Source: Streptomyces sp. G-G2
Lineage (GTDB): Bacteria; Actinomycetota; Actinomycetes; Streptomycetales; Streptomycetaceae
Direction of reading: 5' to 3'
NCBI RefSeq assembly: GCF_030063135.1
Contig: NZ_JASISO010000051.1
Span: 1-60,650, forward strand
DNA length: 60,650 nt
Part shown: positions 1 to 6,200 of the stretch, one piece after another
How the letters are laid out: every line of letters starts with the position of its first letter
Position numbering within the stretch: the first letter of the stretch is position 1
Notes under the pieces: model-generated
What the model was told of the DNA's origin: nothing
The model's input: only the letters and a program-made list of their open reading frames with translations
The model's database searches: none
Translations under genes and position numbers: made by a program

Positions 1-127
1 CCCCCGAGATCGCGGAATCCGCCATCGGCTGACCGGCACCCCACCCGTCCTGGGCGCGCAGGACGCCCCGCGTTCTGAGCGAACTGCGCATCACCGTCTA
101 CGACAACCGCGGCGGCCGGTGGCCCCC
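1..127. repeat. Terminal direct repeat, left copy (contig closure)
   Basis: These 127 bases are identical to 60524-60650. An exact end overlap of this length is what a de Bruijn assembler leaves on a circular contig, so the unique circle is 60523 bp. Bases 1-32 are therefore the 3' end of the gene that starts at 59899. Confidence 0.95.
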
Positions 128-135
128 CGCAGGAC

Positions 136-164
136 GGGCAGGCCATCCTGCTGGGGGCCTGCCC
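136..164. terminator. Hairpin between convergent genes
   Basis: The arms GGGCAGGCC (136-144) and GGCCTGCCC (156-164) pair perfectly. The hairpin sits between the + strand gene that ends at base 32 (through the circle closure) and the - strand gene that ends at 205, so it probably terminates both. No T-run follows, as is usual in streptomycetes. Confidence 0.6.
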
Positions 165-204
165 AGAGCTCCCAGCCATGAGGAATCGACGGGCGGAGTA
201 AACC

Positions 205-777
205 TCAAGACGGTGGCGCTGGGCGTGCCTTGCCGTCTGCCAGGAATGTCCACTGGAGTCCGCCGTGCCCTGCGGTCCCGGGGACACGCTGGCCGTGGAG
301 GAGAGCCGCCTCCAGTGGGTGGCAGGAGTGGGGGCGACGGCCGGTCAGCGCGGCCGTGTGCGTGCGCACTGCGCGCTCGGTCATGCCAAGGGCGGAGGCG
401 ATCTCAGATGCGGTCATGCGGGCGAACCACTCTCCGGGGTTGGCGTGGGTAGCGAGGAACAGCAGGACGCGCCCACAGGTACGGCAGGAAAGGGCGGCGC
501 CGGTGGCCCATGTGATCGGGGTGCCGCCCCGGACGGGAAGCCGGTCGATGGTGGTCTGGATGATCGGGGTTCGCCGGTCCTTGGCGATCCACCCGCACTC
601 GACCATGTGGCCGATGTGAAGCAGGGTCACCTGGCGGCTCACCCCGGTAGCGGCGGCGATGGCCGCGCCGATCAGCGGCTGACCAAGGGCCTGGCTGCGG
701 TGCTGGATCAGGACGCTGTGGATCTTGGTGCAGGTGCCGCATTCGCTCGGGGGCGCCTGACGGTGTGTGTTTGCCAC
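205..777 (-). CDS. Two-winged-helix DNA-binding-like protein
   Basis: 190 aa, GTG start at 777 with an AAAGG ribosome site seven bases upstream. Residues about 32-70 (PLIGAAIAAATGVSRQV) and about 121-145 (MTASEIASALGMTERAV) both read as helix-turn-helix units, the second very like a MarR/ArsR recognition helix. CxxC pairs near residues 13-16 and 98-101 could bind zinc. The gene lies in the 1.7-kb segment between two direct repeats (59623-59831 and 809-998, across the circle closure) and converges on the gene ending at base 32. I infer a regulator or small replication-type DNA-binding protein; no specific family is recognised. Confidence 0.7.
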   Translation of the reverse strand: MANTHRQAPPSECGTCTKIHSVLIQHRSQALGQPLIGAAIAAATGVSRQVTLLHIGHMVECGWIAKDRRTPIIQTTIDRLPVRGGTPITWATGAALSCRTCGRVLLFLATHANPGEWFARMTASEIASALGMTERAVRTHTAALTGRRPHSCHPLEAALLHGQRVPGTAGHGGLQWTFLADGKARPAPPS

Positions 778-808
778 GTTCGGGCCTTTCTGGCCCCGGC
801 CTAGTGTC

Positions 809-886
809 GGGGGCGACCGGTGCTTCCACTGCGACGGGACCGGGCTTGCCCGCCCGCTGTGGGAGCTGGCGGTCGGGCAAGCCTGA
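809..886 (+). pseudogene. 3' remnant of a copy of the 59221-59700 gene
   Basis: The reading frame ending at 886 encodes RCFHCDGTGLARPLWE followed by a short tail and stop. This is nearly the same as the C-terminus of the protein encoded at 59221-59700, and the DNA match continues past the stop codon into the GGGCAAGC hairpin region. There is no upstream part of the gene here, so it is a truncated duplicate. Confidence 0.75.
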
Positions 887-912
887 GCGGCTGGGCAAGC
901 ACAAGGGGAGGC

Positions 913-945
913 TGGGCAAGCCCGTCAGCGAGGGCGGCTTGCCCA
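913..945. terminator. GGGCAAGCC hairpin
   Basis: The arms TGGGCAAGCC (913-922) and GGCTTGCCCA (936-945) pair perfectly just past the 3' end of the - strand gene 960-1667. The same GGGCAAGC motif recurs at about 877, 892, 1784, 5434 and in the 59.7-kb copy, suggesting a plasmid-wide terminator family. Confidence 0.6.
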
Positions 946-959
946 GGCCGGCGACTCGG

Positions 960-1667
960 CTACGCCAGGGCGGCGGCCACGGTCTCGAGGACGGCGAGCT
1001 GTTGCGCATCGACGGGTACGTCGGCCTGGCGCAGCGAGCGCAGCGTGGTCCCCTCGGCGCACAGTCGGCACAGCCCGAACACCGGCATCAGGCTGGCGCC
1101 GACGAGGGTGTGTGAGGACGAGCTCTCGTAGACGAGCCGGTAGCAACCGGGGCACAGCTGGCAGTCCTCGAGTTCGTCCGCCGGCGGCGCGTCCGGACCG
1201 AGAAGTGGCACGATCCGCAGAAGATTCTCCCCGGCCTCGGCCCACAGCCCCATCGGACGTTCCGCGCTCCGCTCGAAGACGACGTCGCCGTCCGGGCCCC
1301 CGCTGGTGCGGACCCGGGCCAGCGTTGCGAGGCCGTCCTCGGGCTGGTTGGGCATGAACGCCAGGACGGTCCTGTGTCCGGGCCCCTCGGACACGACCCG
1401 GACGTGACCTTGCCCGGCAGCGAGGGCCGCGCCCAACTCGTTCAGCCCCTGCCCGTCGTCCTCGTTGCGCAGGCGCAGCGGCCACGCGGCCGGAACCCCG
1501 TCGATCTCGGCAGGGGCGGAGGTGATCAGGACGCCGTTGCCGGACTGGCGAACGTCCAGATGCTGCATCCCCTCGGTGGAGTGGAACACGGTGCCGAACC
1601 ACTCCGTGGTCGGCTGGCCGCTCTCGCCCTGGGGGCGGCGCGGCTTGTGCTGCTTGTGACGTCCCAT
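960..1667 (-). CDS. Conserved-type protein with C-terminal Cys cluster
   Basis: 235 aa from ATG at 1667; GAGG lies about eight bases upstream, and the N-terminus (MGRHKQHKPRRP) is basic. The C-terminal third contains CQLCPGC and, about 30 residues later, CRLC, a spacing consistent with a zinc-binding site. The middle has alternating hydrophobic strands (VFERSAERPMGLWAEAG) and no catalytic motif I know. The same MGRHK-type start occurs in the GNAT gene at 4601. Its last codons (VLETVAAALA) are duplicated as a remnant at about 59.8 kb. Function unknown. Confidence 0.7.
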   Translation of the reverse strand: MGRHKQHKPRRPQGESGQPTTEWFGTVFHSTEGMQHLDVRQSGNGVLITSAPAEIDGVPAAWPLRLRNEDDGQGLNELGAALAAGQGHVRVVSEGPGHRTVLAFMPNQPEDGLATLARVRTSGGPDGDVVFERSAERPMGLWAEAGENLLRIVPLLGPDAPPADELEDCQLCPGCYRLVYESSSSHTLVGASLMPVFGLCRLCAEGTTLRSLRQADVPVDAQQLAVLETVAAALA

Positions 1668-1782
1668 GCTGTGCCTCGCAGATGTGACCCCGTGGACGGG
1701 CCGATCGGTCCGCTGAACCCACAACAGGCTGCCCGGCAGCCCAGGTGCGCCGCGGGCCTGTCGTTCACCCGTCTGGCGCACC

Positions 1783-1814
1783 TGGGCAAGCCGCCCCGAA
1801 CGGCGGCTTGCCCA
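1783..1814. terminator. GGGCAAGCCGCC hairpin
   Basis: Perfect 13-bp arms (1783-1795 and 1802-1814) enclose CCGAAC. It has the same GGGCAAGC core as the hairpins at 913-945 and 59740-59780. It lies upstream of the - strand gene 960-1667, so it may insulate that gene from readthrough or act as an operator. Confidence 0.55.
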
Positions 1815-1861
1815 CCCCGCCCCCGGCGCGCTGAGACCTCGCCCGCGCCCAGGTCCTCGCG

Positions 1862-1987
1862 ATGCTCGAGGAACGGGCAGGGCCGTTCGCGGACGTGGAC
1901 CGGTGGGCGTCCTGGCGCTGGGAGCCGGCCTGGCCCGTGCCGCGCCTGCCAGGGAGCGGTGGCGAGCCGTTGGGACGGCGCTCTTGA
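1862..1987 (+). CDS. Possible 41-aa Trp-rich small ORF or gene remnant
   Basis: ATG at 1862, stop at 1985-1987. The peptide begins MLEERAGPFADVDRWASWRW and its codons are almost all G/C-ending, unlike the flanking sequence. There is no convincing ribosome site, and an in-frame stop lies shortly upstream. It may be the C-terminal scrap of a lost gene. The rest of 1815-2056 shows nothing recognisable except a GCGCAAC direct repeat just before the next gene. Confidence 0.25.
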   Translation: MLEERAGPFADVDRWASWRWEPAWPVPRLPGSGGEPLGRRS

Positions 1988-2056
1988 CCGAGGGGTCCAG
2001 TGCGCGGGACGGTCATCGCGCAACTATGCGCAACCGACTCGACACGGGAGCACGCG

Positions 2057-2332
2057 ATGACGTTACGGTTCGTCGGGATCGACCCGAACACCGGCGGCGA
2101 GGGATCACCGACGGTGTGGGTGGAAGAGGAGAGCGCCGACCTGATCGTTCAGGGCGAGGAAGCTGACGAACTCCTCAAATCCCTGGTCGGCTCCACTGAG
2201 TGGGTGGCCGGCCACACGACGGGGATCCCCCCGCACGAGCGGGTGATCCGGGTCCCGTTCCGGATGGTGAAGATTCTGAGGGAGGCGTGCGATGCAGCCG
2301 AACGAGCCGCTGAACACCGCGACGTTCGCTGA
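2057..2332 (+). CDS. Small acidic protein, first gene of the DUF6879/DUF5753 group
   Basis: 91 aa, ATG at 2057 with GGGAG ten bases upstream. The protein is acidic (VWVEEESADLIVQGEEADEL) and has no signal peptide or membrane segment. Its last 41 bases overlap the start of the next gene in another frame, so the two are almost certainly translationally coupled. In Streptomyces, short proteins of this type accompany DUF6879 and HTH-DUF5753 genes in Scr1-like regulator groups. I infer a partner or antitoxin-like role from context only. Confidence 0.75.
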   Translation: MTLRFVGIDPNTGGEGSPTVWVEEESADLIVQGEEADELLKSLVGSTEWVAGHTTGIPPHERVIRVPFRMVKILREACDAAERAAEHRDVR

Positions 2333-2834
2333 GCTGCTCGCCGACACCCACCGCACGGCGGTCCACCTGGAGATGCGCGACGTCTACGCGGTGGGCGACG
2401 AAGCCGACGACTTCGAGTCCTTCCTGCGCACCGGCGTCCCGAACCTCGATGCGGGCCGCTCGTTCTGGCCGCAGTGGATGCCGCTCGTCCAGGGGGCGGT
2501 CGCCCGCGGCGTGGTGATGCGCCGCGCACGGATCGTCTCCGAGCCGGTCACCGACTACATCCGCTACGAGCACGCCATCACCCCGCTCAACCTCCAGGCC
2601 GGAGAGGACGTGCGCTGGCTACCCCGCCGCCGCGCCTCCGACATCCCGCTACCGGGCAACGACTTCTGGCTCCTGGACGGCCGCCTCGTGCAGTTCCACC
2701 ACTTCACCGGCACCGGCGACTGGGCACCAGACGGCAAGGAACGCACCACGGAGCCGGCCGCCGTCGCGCTGTGCGCCGCCGCGTTCGAGACCGTGTGGGA
2801 ACGCGGCGTCCCGCACGAGAAGTACACCGTCTAG
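2292..2834 (+). CDS. DUF6879-type protein
   Basis: 180 aa from ATG at 2292, preceded by GGGAGG. The pattern FAELLADTHRTAVHLEMRD near the N-terminus, the middle DYIRYEHAIT...EDVRWLPR and the end FWLLDGRLVQFHHF are the hallmarks of the actinobacterial DUF6879 family, whose biochemistry is unknown. It overlaps the preceding gene and is separated by 14 bases from an Scr1-like regulator gene, the usual neighbour of this family. By analogy the trio could be a toxin-antitoxin-like or developmental regulatory unit. Confidence 0.8.
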   Translation: MQPNEPLNTATFAELLADTHRTAVHLEMRDVYAVGDEADDFESFLRTGVPNLDAGRSFWPQWMPLVQGAVARGVVMRRARIVSEPVTDYIRYEHAITPLNLQAGEDVRWLPRRRASDIPLPGNDFWLLDGRLVQFHHFTGTGDWAPDGKERTTEPAAVALCAAAFETVWERGVPHEKYTV

Positions 2835-2848
2835 GACTCGATCTGCCG

Positions 2849-3697
2849 ATGCCCGCCTCTCCCTCCTCCAGCGCCCAAGGAGCCCGCGTAGCGCTCGCGG
2901 CACGCCTGCAGCACCTGCGCAAGGACGCCGGCCTCACCGGGAAGGAACTCTCCGCCCGGTGCGGCTGGCACCCCGCGAAGACCACCCGCCTGCAGAAGGG
3001 CGACGCCGCGCCCTCGGATACCGACATCCGTACCTGGTGCGCGGCGTGCGGCGCCGACGACCAGGCGCCGGACCTCATCGCCACCGCCCGCGCCGTCGAC
3101 TCGATGTACATGGAGTGGCGCCGCCTGCACCAGGGCGGCATGCGCAAGGTCCAAGAGGACTGGTACGACCTCCATGAGCAGACCCGTATCTGCCGCGTCT
3201 ACCTCTCCAACGTCCCGCCAGGATTCCTCCAGACCCCGGCGTTCGCGACCGCCCTCATGGGGCAGATCACGCGCTTCCAGGGCACCCCCGACGACGTCGC
3301 CGAAGCCGTCGCCGCCCGCGTCGCCCGCTCCCGCTTTCTCTACGAGGGCAGCCACCGCTACGTCGTCCTCATGGAGGAGTCGGTCCTGCGCTTCCGCACC
3401 GCCGACCCCGACGCCATGCGCGGGCAGCTGCGTCACCTTCTGGCCGTGATGCCGCTGGCGTCCCTCTCGTTGGGGATCATCCCGTTCACCGCGCAGCGCA
3501 CCGTGTGGCCGCTTGAGGCGTTCTACGTCCACGACGACACCACGGCCGTGGTGGAGACGCTCACAGCGGAGATCAAGGTGACCCAGCCGCGCGAGATCGC
3601 CGACTACCTGAAGGCATTCGGTGGCCTCGCGGAGATGGCGGTGCACGGCGACGCCGCACGCGCCCTCATCGCGGCCGCGATGGACGCCCTGGAGTGA
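2849..3697 (+). CDS. XRE-type regulator with DUF5753 (Scr1-like) domain
   Basis: 282 aa, ATG at 2849. Residues about 15-65 form a helix-turn-helix (LRKDAGLTGKELSARCGWHPAKTTRLQKG). The remainder matches the DUF5753 pattern: EDWYDLHEQTRICRVYLSNVPPGFLQTPAFA, then a long stretch ending in VETLTAEI and an EIADYLKAF helix. The family acts as DNA-binding antitoxin-like regulators of neighbouring small proteins. It is probably co-transcribed with the two genes upstream and likely controls them and the genes downstream of 3793. Confidence 0.9.
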   Translation: MPASPSSSAQGARVALAARLQHLRKDAGLTGKELSARCGWHPAKTTRLQKGDAAPSDTDIRTWCAACGADDQAPDLIATARAVDSMYMEWRRLHQGGMRKVQEDWYDLHEQTRICRVYLSNVPPGFLQTPAFATALMGQITRFQGTPDDVAEAVAARVARSRFLYEGSHRYVVLMEESVLRFRTADPDAMRGQLRHLLAVMPLASLSLGIIPFTAQRTVWPLEAFYVHDDTTAVVETLTAEIKVTQPREIADYLKAFGGLAEMAVHGDAARALIAAAMDALE

Positions 3698-3723
3698 ACC
3701 TCCCGCAATTACCCGCAATCTCG

Positions 3724-3753
3724 TTGAGGAACAACCCGCGGCCTCCGTAGCGT
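3724..3753 (+). promoter_or_regulatory. Possible promoter between regulator and 3793 gene
   Basis: TTGAGG (3724-3729) and TAGCGT (3748-3753) are separated by 18 bases, about 40 bases before the ATG at 3793. A short direct repeat, CCCGCAATTA/CCCGCAATCT, lies just upstream and could be the operator of the preceding DUF5753 regulator. Confidence 0.35.
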
Positions 3754-3792
3754 CGAACGACACCGACACCCCAGCAACGGAGGCGGTGCCCC

Positions 3793-3966
3793 ATGAGCGC
3801 ACCCACACCCGCCGGCCCCGACCCGGACGGCCCCGGCCTCCAACGCCCTGACTTCGGCCGGCCCTCCCCGGCCCTGCTTGCCCGCGCGGACCGGGGACTC
3901 GCCCGGTTCCTCGCCCGGCCGACTGAGGACCAGGACGACGAGCTCGGCGACGGCGCCCCGCGGTGA
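3793..3966 (+). CDS. Small Pro/Asp-rich protein (57 aa)
   Basis: ATG at 3793 with GGAGG eight to ten bases upstream, and G/C-ending codons throughout. The protein is hydrophilic and rich in Pro, Gly and Asp, with a central stretch ALLARADRGLARFLAR that could form one amphipathic helix. Its stop overlaps the GTG of the next gene (GTGA), so the two are coupled. Short genes of this kind sit between DUF5753 regulators and DUF6415 genes in many streptomycetes. Function unknown. Confidence 0.6.
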   Translation: MSAPTPAGPDPDGPGLQRPDFGRPSPALLARADRGLARFLARPTEDQDDELGDGAPR

Positions 3967-4421
3967 CCGCCGACCACCCGTACGAGACGCTTCCGGCAGC
4001 GAGGCCCGCCATGCACACCAGCAGCCACACGATCCTGTACGACCCCAGCGGGCTGATCGAGGCGGAGCTCCCGCTCGACCGCGAGCCGTATGAGTGCCTC
4101 GTCAAGGCAGTCCTCGCGTGGACCGGCGAGGACACGCTCGCCGAGCGTGACTACGAGCAGATTGGCCTCCAGCTGACCGGCCACGCCCGCGCAGTCGCCT
4201 CCGACGTCCGGCGCCGCGCGAACCAGCTGCCCAAGAGCAGCGGGCCCCGGGCGCTCGCCGACGTCGTCCTGCGCGAGGCGGAAAGCAGGTTGTCCGCGAC
4301 GCTGGAGGGCACCGTGCGCTGCGTCCAGAACCGGGCCCGCCTGGTCCGCGCCCTCTACGAACGGCTGGACCGGCTGGAGGTCGCGCTCGCCCCGCAGAGG
4401 GCTGCACCGACAGGGAGCTGA
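3963..4421 (+). CDS. DUF6415-type helical protein
   Basis: 152 aa from GTG at 3963, overlapping the previous stop. An internal ATG at 4011 (MHTSSHT) is an alternative start. It is mostly alpha-helical, with the run LVRALYERLDRLEVAL near the end and the pattern QLTGHARAVASDVRRRANQLP...REAESRLSA. This fits the DUF6415 family, which is common in actinobacteria beside DUF5753 regulators and is sometimes labelled 'natural product biosynthesis' without biochemical support. Its 3' end (GCAGAGGGCTGCACCG) is repeated in modified form at about 5302. Confidence 0.65.
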   Translation: MTADHPYETLPAARPAMHTSSHTILYDPSGLIEAELPLDREPYECLVKAVLAWTGEDTLAERDYEQIGLQLTGHARAVASDVRRRANQLPKSSGPRALADVVLREAESRLSATLEGTVRCVQNRARLVRALYERLDRLEVALAPQRAAPTGS

Positions 4422-4600
4422 AGGACTCCCTCGAGTCGAATGAATCGCGCCATCATTCACGTCTTCAGCGGCGTGATGACCGCATTGGCCCGCATCAAAG
4501 TACGGCCTTCCGTCCTACTGGTGTCCGTGCCTCCCGCCGGCCACTGGGTGCCCTGGTGACCGGCGCGGGTCACGGCCTGCCCCAACCCGAGAGGACGCCC

Positions 4601-5236
4601 GTGGGACGACACAAGCCTGGCAAATCCCGCCGCCGCCGCCTTGGCGAGCTGCCCGACAACATCCTGATCAGGGAGGCCCGCCCCGGAGAAGGCAAAGCAT
4701 TCACCGACCTCGCCGCTCTTGCCATGGAAGGGCATGGCGACTTCGACGACCGCGAGCCCATGCGGGAACTCATCGACGAAGACGGTCCGTTCATGAGCAA
4801 GTTCGGAGCCGGGCGGTTCGTATTCCTGGTCGCCGAGCACACGCCTACCGCGCGCATCGTGGGCGTCTCCTCCAGCATCCCGCCCCTGTCCGTCCTTGGC
4901 GGAATGGAGCGCGACGGAGCAGACCCCGTAGCCCTGGGGGCCACCGCCATGGCATACGTCAAGATCCGCGCCCTGGCCGTCGCCGACGACCACCGCCGTC
5001 AGGGAATCGCCTCGGCTCTCCTCATCAAGGCTCTGGCAATCCACCGCGAACATCGCGCGTTCTTGGCATACGGGCAGTTCACCGCCGGAGACGCCGACCT
5101 GGCCCAGTTTTACCGGCGCCACGGGTTCACCCTCCATGCCCCGGGCCAGCCGGTCATCCTTCCCGGCAATTCCAGGCACCGCGACGTTGGCGCCTCCCCG
5201 CTCCCCGGCGAGCAGATGTTCTCGCGCTCGATCTAG
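4601..5236 (+). CDS. GNAT-family N-acetyltransferase
   Basis: 211 aa from GTG at 4601, chosen because GAGAGGA lies six bases upstream and the protein then begins MGRHKPGKSRRRR. The acetyl-CoA motif A region is AYVKIRALAVADDHRRQGIASALLIKAL, followed by FYRRHGF near the C-terminus, as in other GNAT enzymes. Substrate unknown. It is a distant paralogue of the protein encoded at 20381-21097, which shares the FYxxxGF segment and the ending PGEQ(M/L)F. It stands alone on the + strand, with iteron-like repeats downstream. Confidence 0.85.
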   Translation: MGRHKPGKSRRRRLGELPDNILIREARPGEGKAFTDLAALAMEGHGDFDDREPMRELIDEDGPFMSKFGAGRFVFLVAEHTPTARIVGVSSSIPPLSVLGGMERDGADPVALGATAMAYVKIRALAVADDHRRQGIASALLIKALAIHREHRAFLAYGQFTAGDADLAQFYRRHGFTLHAPGQPVILPGNSRHRDVGASPLPGEQMFSRSI

Positions 5237-5306
5237 CCCCCACACCCTCCGCCGGTGCGCCGGGGTCGTCATGCGGCTCTATTGGAGACCACGCCCGCCC
5301 TGCAGA

Positions 5307-5364
5307 GGGTTGCACCGGAAGGGGGCTGGAGGGTTGCACGTAGAGGTGCTCTAGGGGTTGCACC
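5307..5364 (+). repeat. GGGTTGCAC repeats, 24-bp period
   Basis: GGGTTGCAC begins at 5307, 5331 and 5355, exactly 24 bases apart. The first unit and its flank resemble the end of the DUF6415-type gene at about 4396. Repeats in helical phase suggest binding of one protein. Inverted relatives (TGCAAC) occur on the other side of the small gene 5534-5872. Confidence 0.6.
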
Positions 5365-5456
5365 GGAGGTAGGGCCGGGAGTGGGACCCCCGTTTTCGTG
5401 ATCTTGCCCAACATCCCTGGTCAGGGCCAGTGGGCAAGCCTCCCCCGGACGGCGAC

Positions 5457-5491
5457 ACCTCTTACCCCGCGATAGCCGGGGTGAAGAGGAG
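5457..5491. terminator. Hairpin downstream of 5534-5872 gene
   Basis: CCTCTTACCCCG and CGGGGTGAAGAGG pair with one bulge around a six-base loop. It lies just beyond the 3' end of the - strand gene that ends at 5534 and probably terminates it. Confidence 0.45.
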
Positions 5492-5533
5492 GCCGTTCGC
5501 ACGGGGCTGGGGTGCGGCGGGCGGGACGTCGTC

Positions 5534-5872
5534 CTAACCCTGTGACGGGGCCTGGGCGGCCTGGGCGAAGTGCATGACGATCCCCTTCGCCCCGGCGGCG
5601 ACTTCGTCGATGAGCTCGTAGCCGCGCGGATTTTCGGGGTGGTTGCGGACCCAGATCATGGCGTAGCTGATGATCTGGTTGATGTCGCTGGGACGCAGGA
5701 AGATGGCGTCACCGGTGTGGAGCCGCTCGGGGGCCTTGTGCTGCCACAGCCGGTAGTACCGGCCTTCGACCTCGTTGAAGCCGAGATGCCGGTCGCCGTG
5801 CGGGTTGATCAGGTGAAAGGTGAAGGGCAGATCGTTCGGGCCCGGCTGCCAGGGCTGTTCCTGCTGGCTCAC
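5534..5872 (-). CDS. Uncharacterised 112-aa protein
   Basis: GTG at 5872, chosen because GGAGG lies five bases upstream; the frame is open further upstream to 5908. The protein has no signal peptide or membrane span. The conserved-looking core is FHLINPHGDRHLGFNEVEGRYYRLWQHK, then IISYAMIWVRNHPENPRGYELIDEV, suggesting a compact alpha/beta fold. It is flanked on both sides by GTTGCAC/TGCAAC repeat clusters (5307-5364 and 5970-6089), which look like control elements for it. No family recognised. Confidence 0.65.
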   Translation of the reverse strand: MSQQEQPWQPGPNDLPFTFHLINPHGDRHLGFNEVEGRYYRLWQHKAPERLHTGDAIFLRPSDINQIISYAMIWVRNHPENPRGYELIDEVAAGAKGIVMHFAQAAQAPSQG

Positions 5873-5969
5873 TGCGTCCTCCGTCGACGTTCGGTGATCA
5901 CGACGCACCCGAGTCTGTCAGCGCCGGTCCCGCCCTCGCAGAGCTTCTGCCCAGCCCGGCGCCGACGAC

Positions 5970-6089
5970 TGCAACACCAGCTCCTGGCGCTGCAACACGT
6001 TCAGTGCAACACCGCCGCGCGTTGCACTCTGACCTGCGGTGAGAGCCCGGATAGAGGCTCGTGGAGCCGGTGTTGCACCTCGCGTTGCA
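5970..6089. repeat. TGCAACAC / GTTGCA repeat cluster upstream of 5872
   Basis: TGCAACAC occurs at 5970, 5991 and 6005, and its inverse GTTGCA at about 6021, 6072 and 6084. The cluster sits upstream of the GTG at 5872 and mirrors the GGGTTGCAC array beyond that gene's 3' end. It could be an operator array or iterons. Confidence 0.5.
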
Positions 6090-6120
6090 GGCCCGCGCCA
6101 TGTCCGGGAGCCGACAGCAC

Positions 6121-6150
6121 GAGGCCCCGGGCGATGACGCCCGGGGCCTC
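6121..6150. terminator. Strong hairpin at the 3' end of the helicase gene
   Basis: The arms GAGGCCCCGGGCG and CGCCCGGGGCCTC pair perfectly (13 bp) around a four-base loop. It lies just past the - strand helicase gene and is likely its terminator. Confidence 0.75.
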
Positions 6151-6200
6151 TCGGTGCACTTCACTTGACCAGCCTGTCCAACGATCAGCCGCAGCCGGTG

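Larger units (their letters stand above)
809..998. repeat. Direct repeat, copy 1 of the A/B gene-junction duplication
   Basis: This stretch aligns with 59623-59831 in the same orientation. It holds a remnant of gene A's 3' end, GGGCAAGC-rich hairpins and the 3' end of an intact gene B (960-1667). At the other copy gene A is intact and gene B is the remnant. The second copy has extra tandem 18-bp units. Confidence 0.75.
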
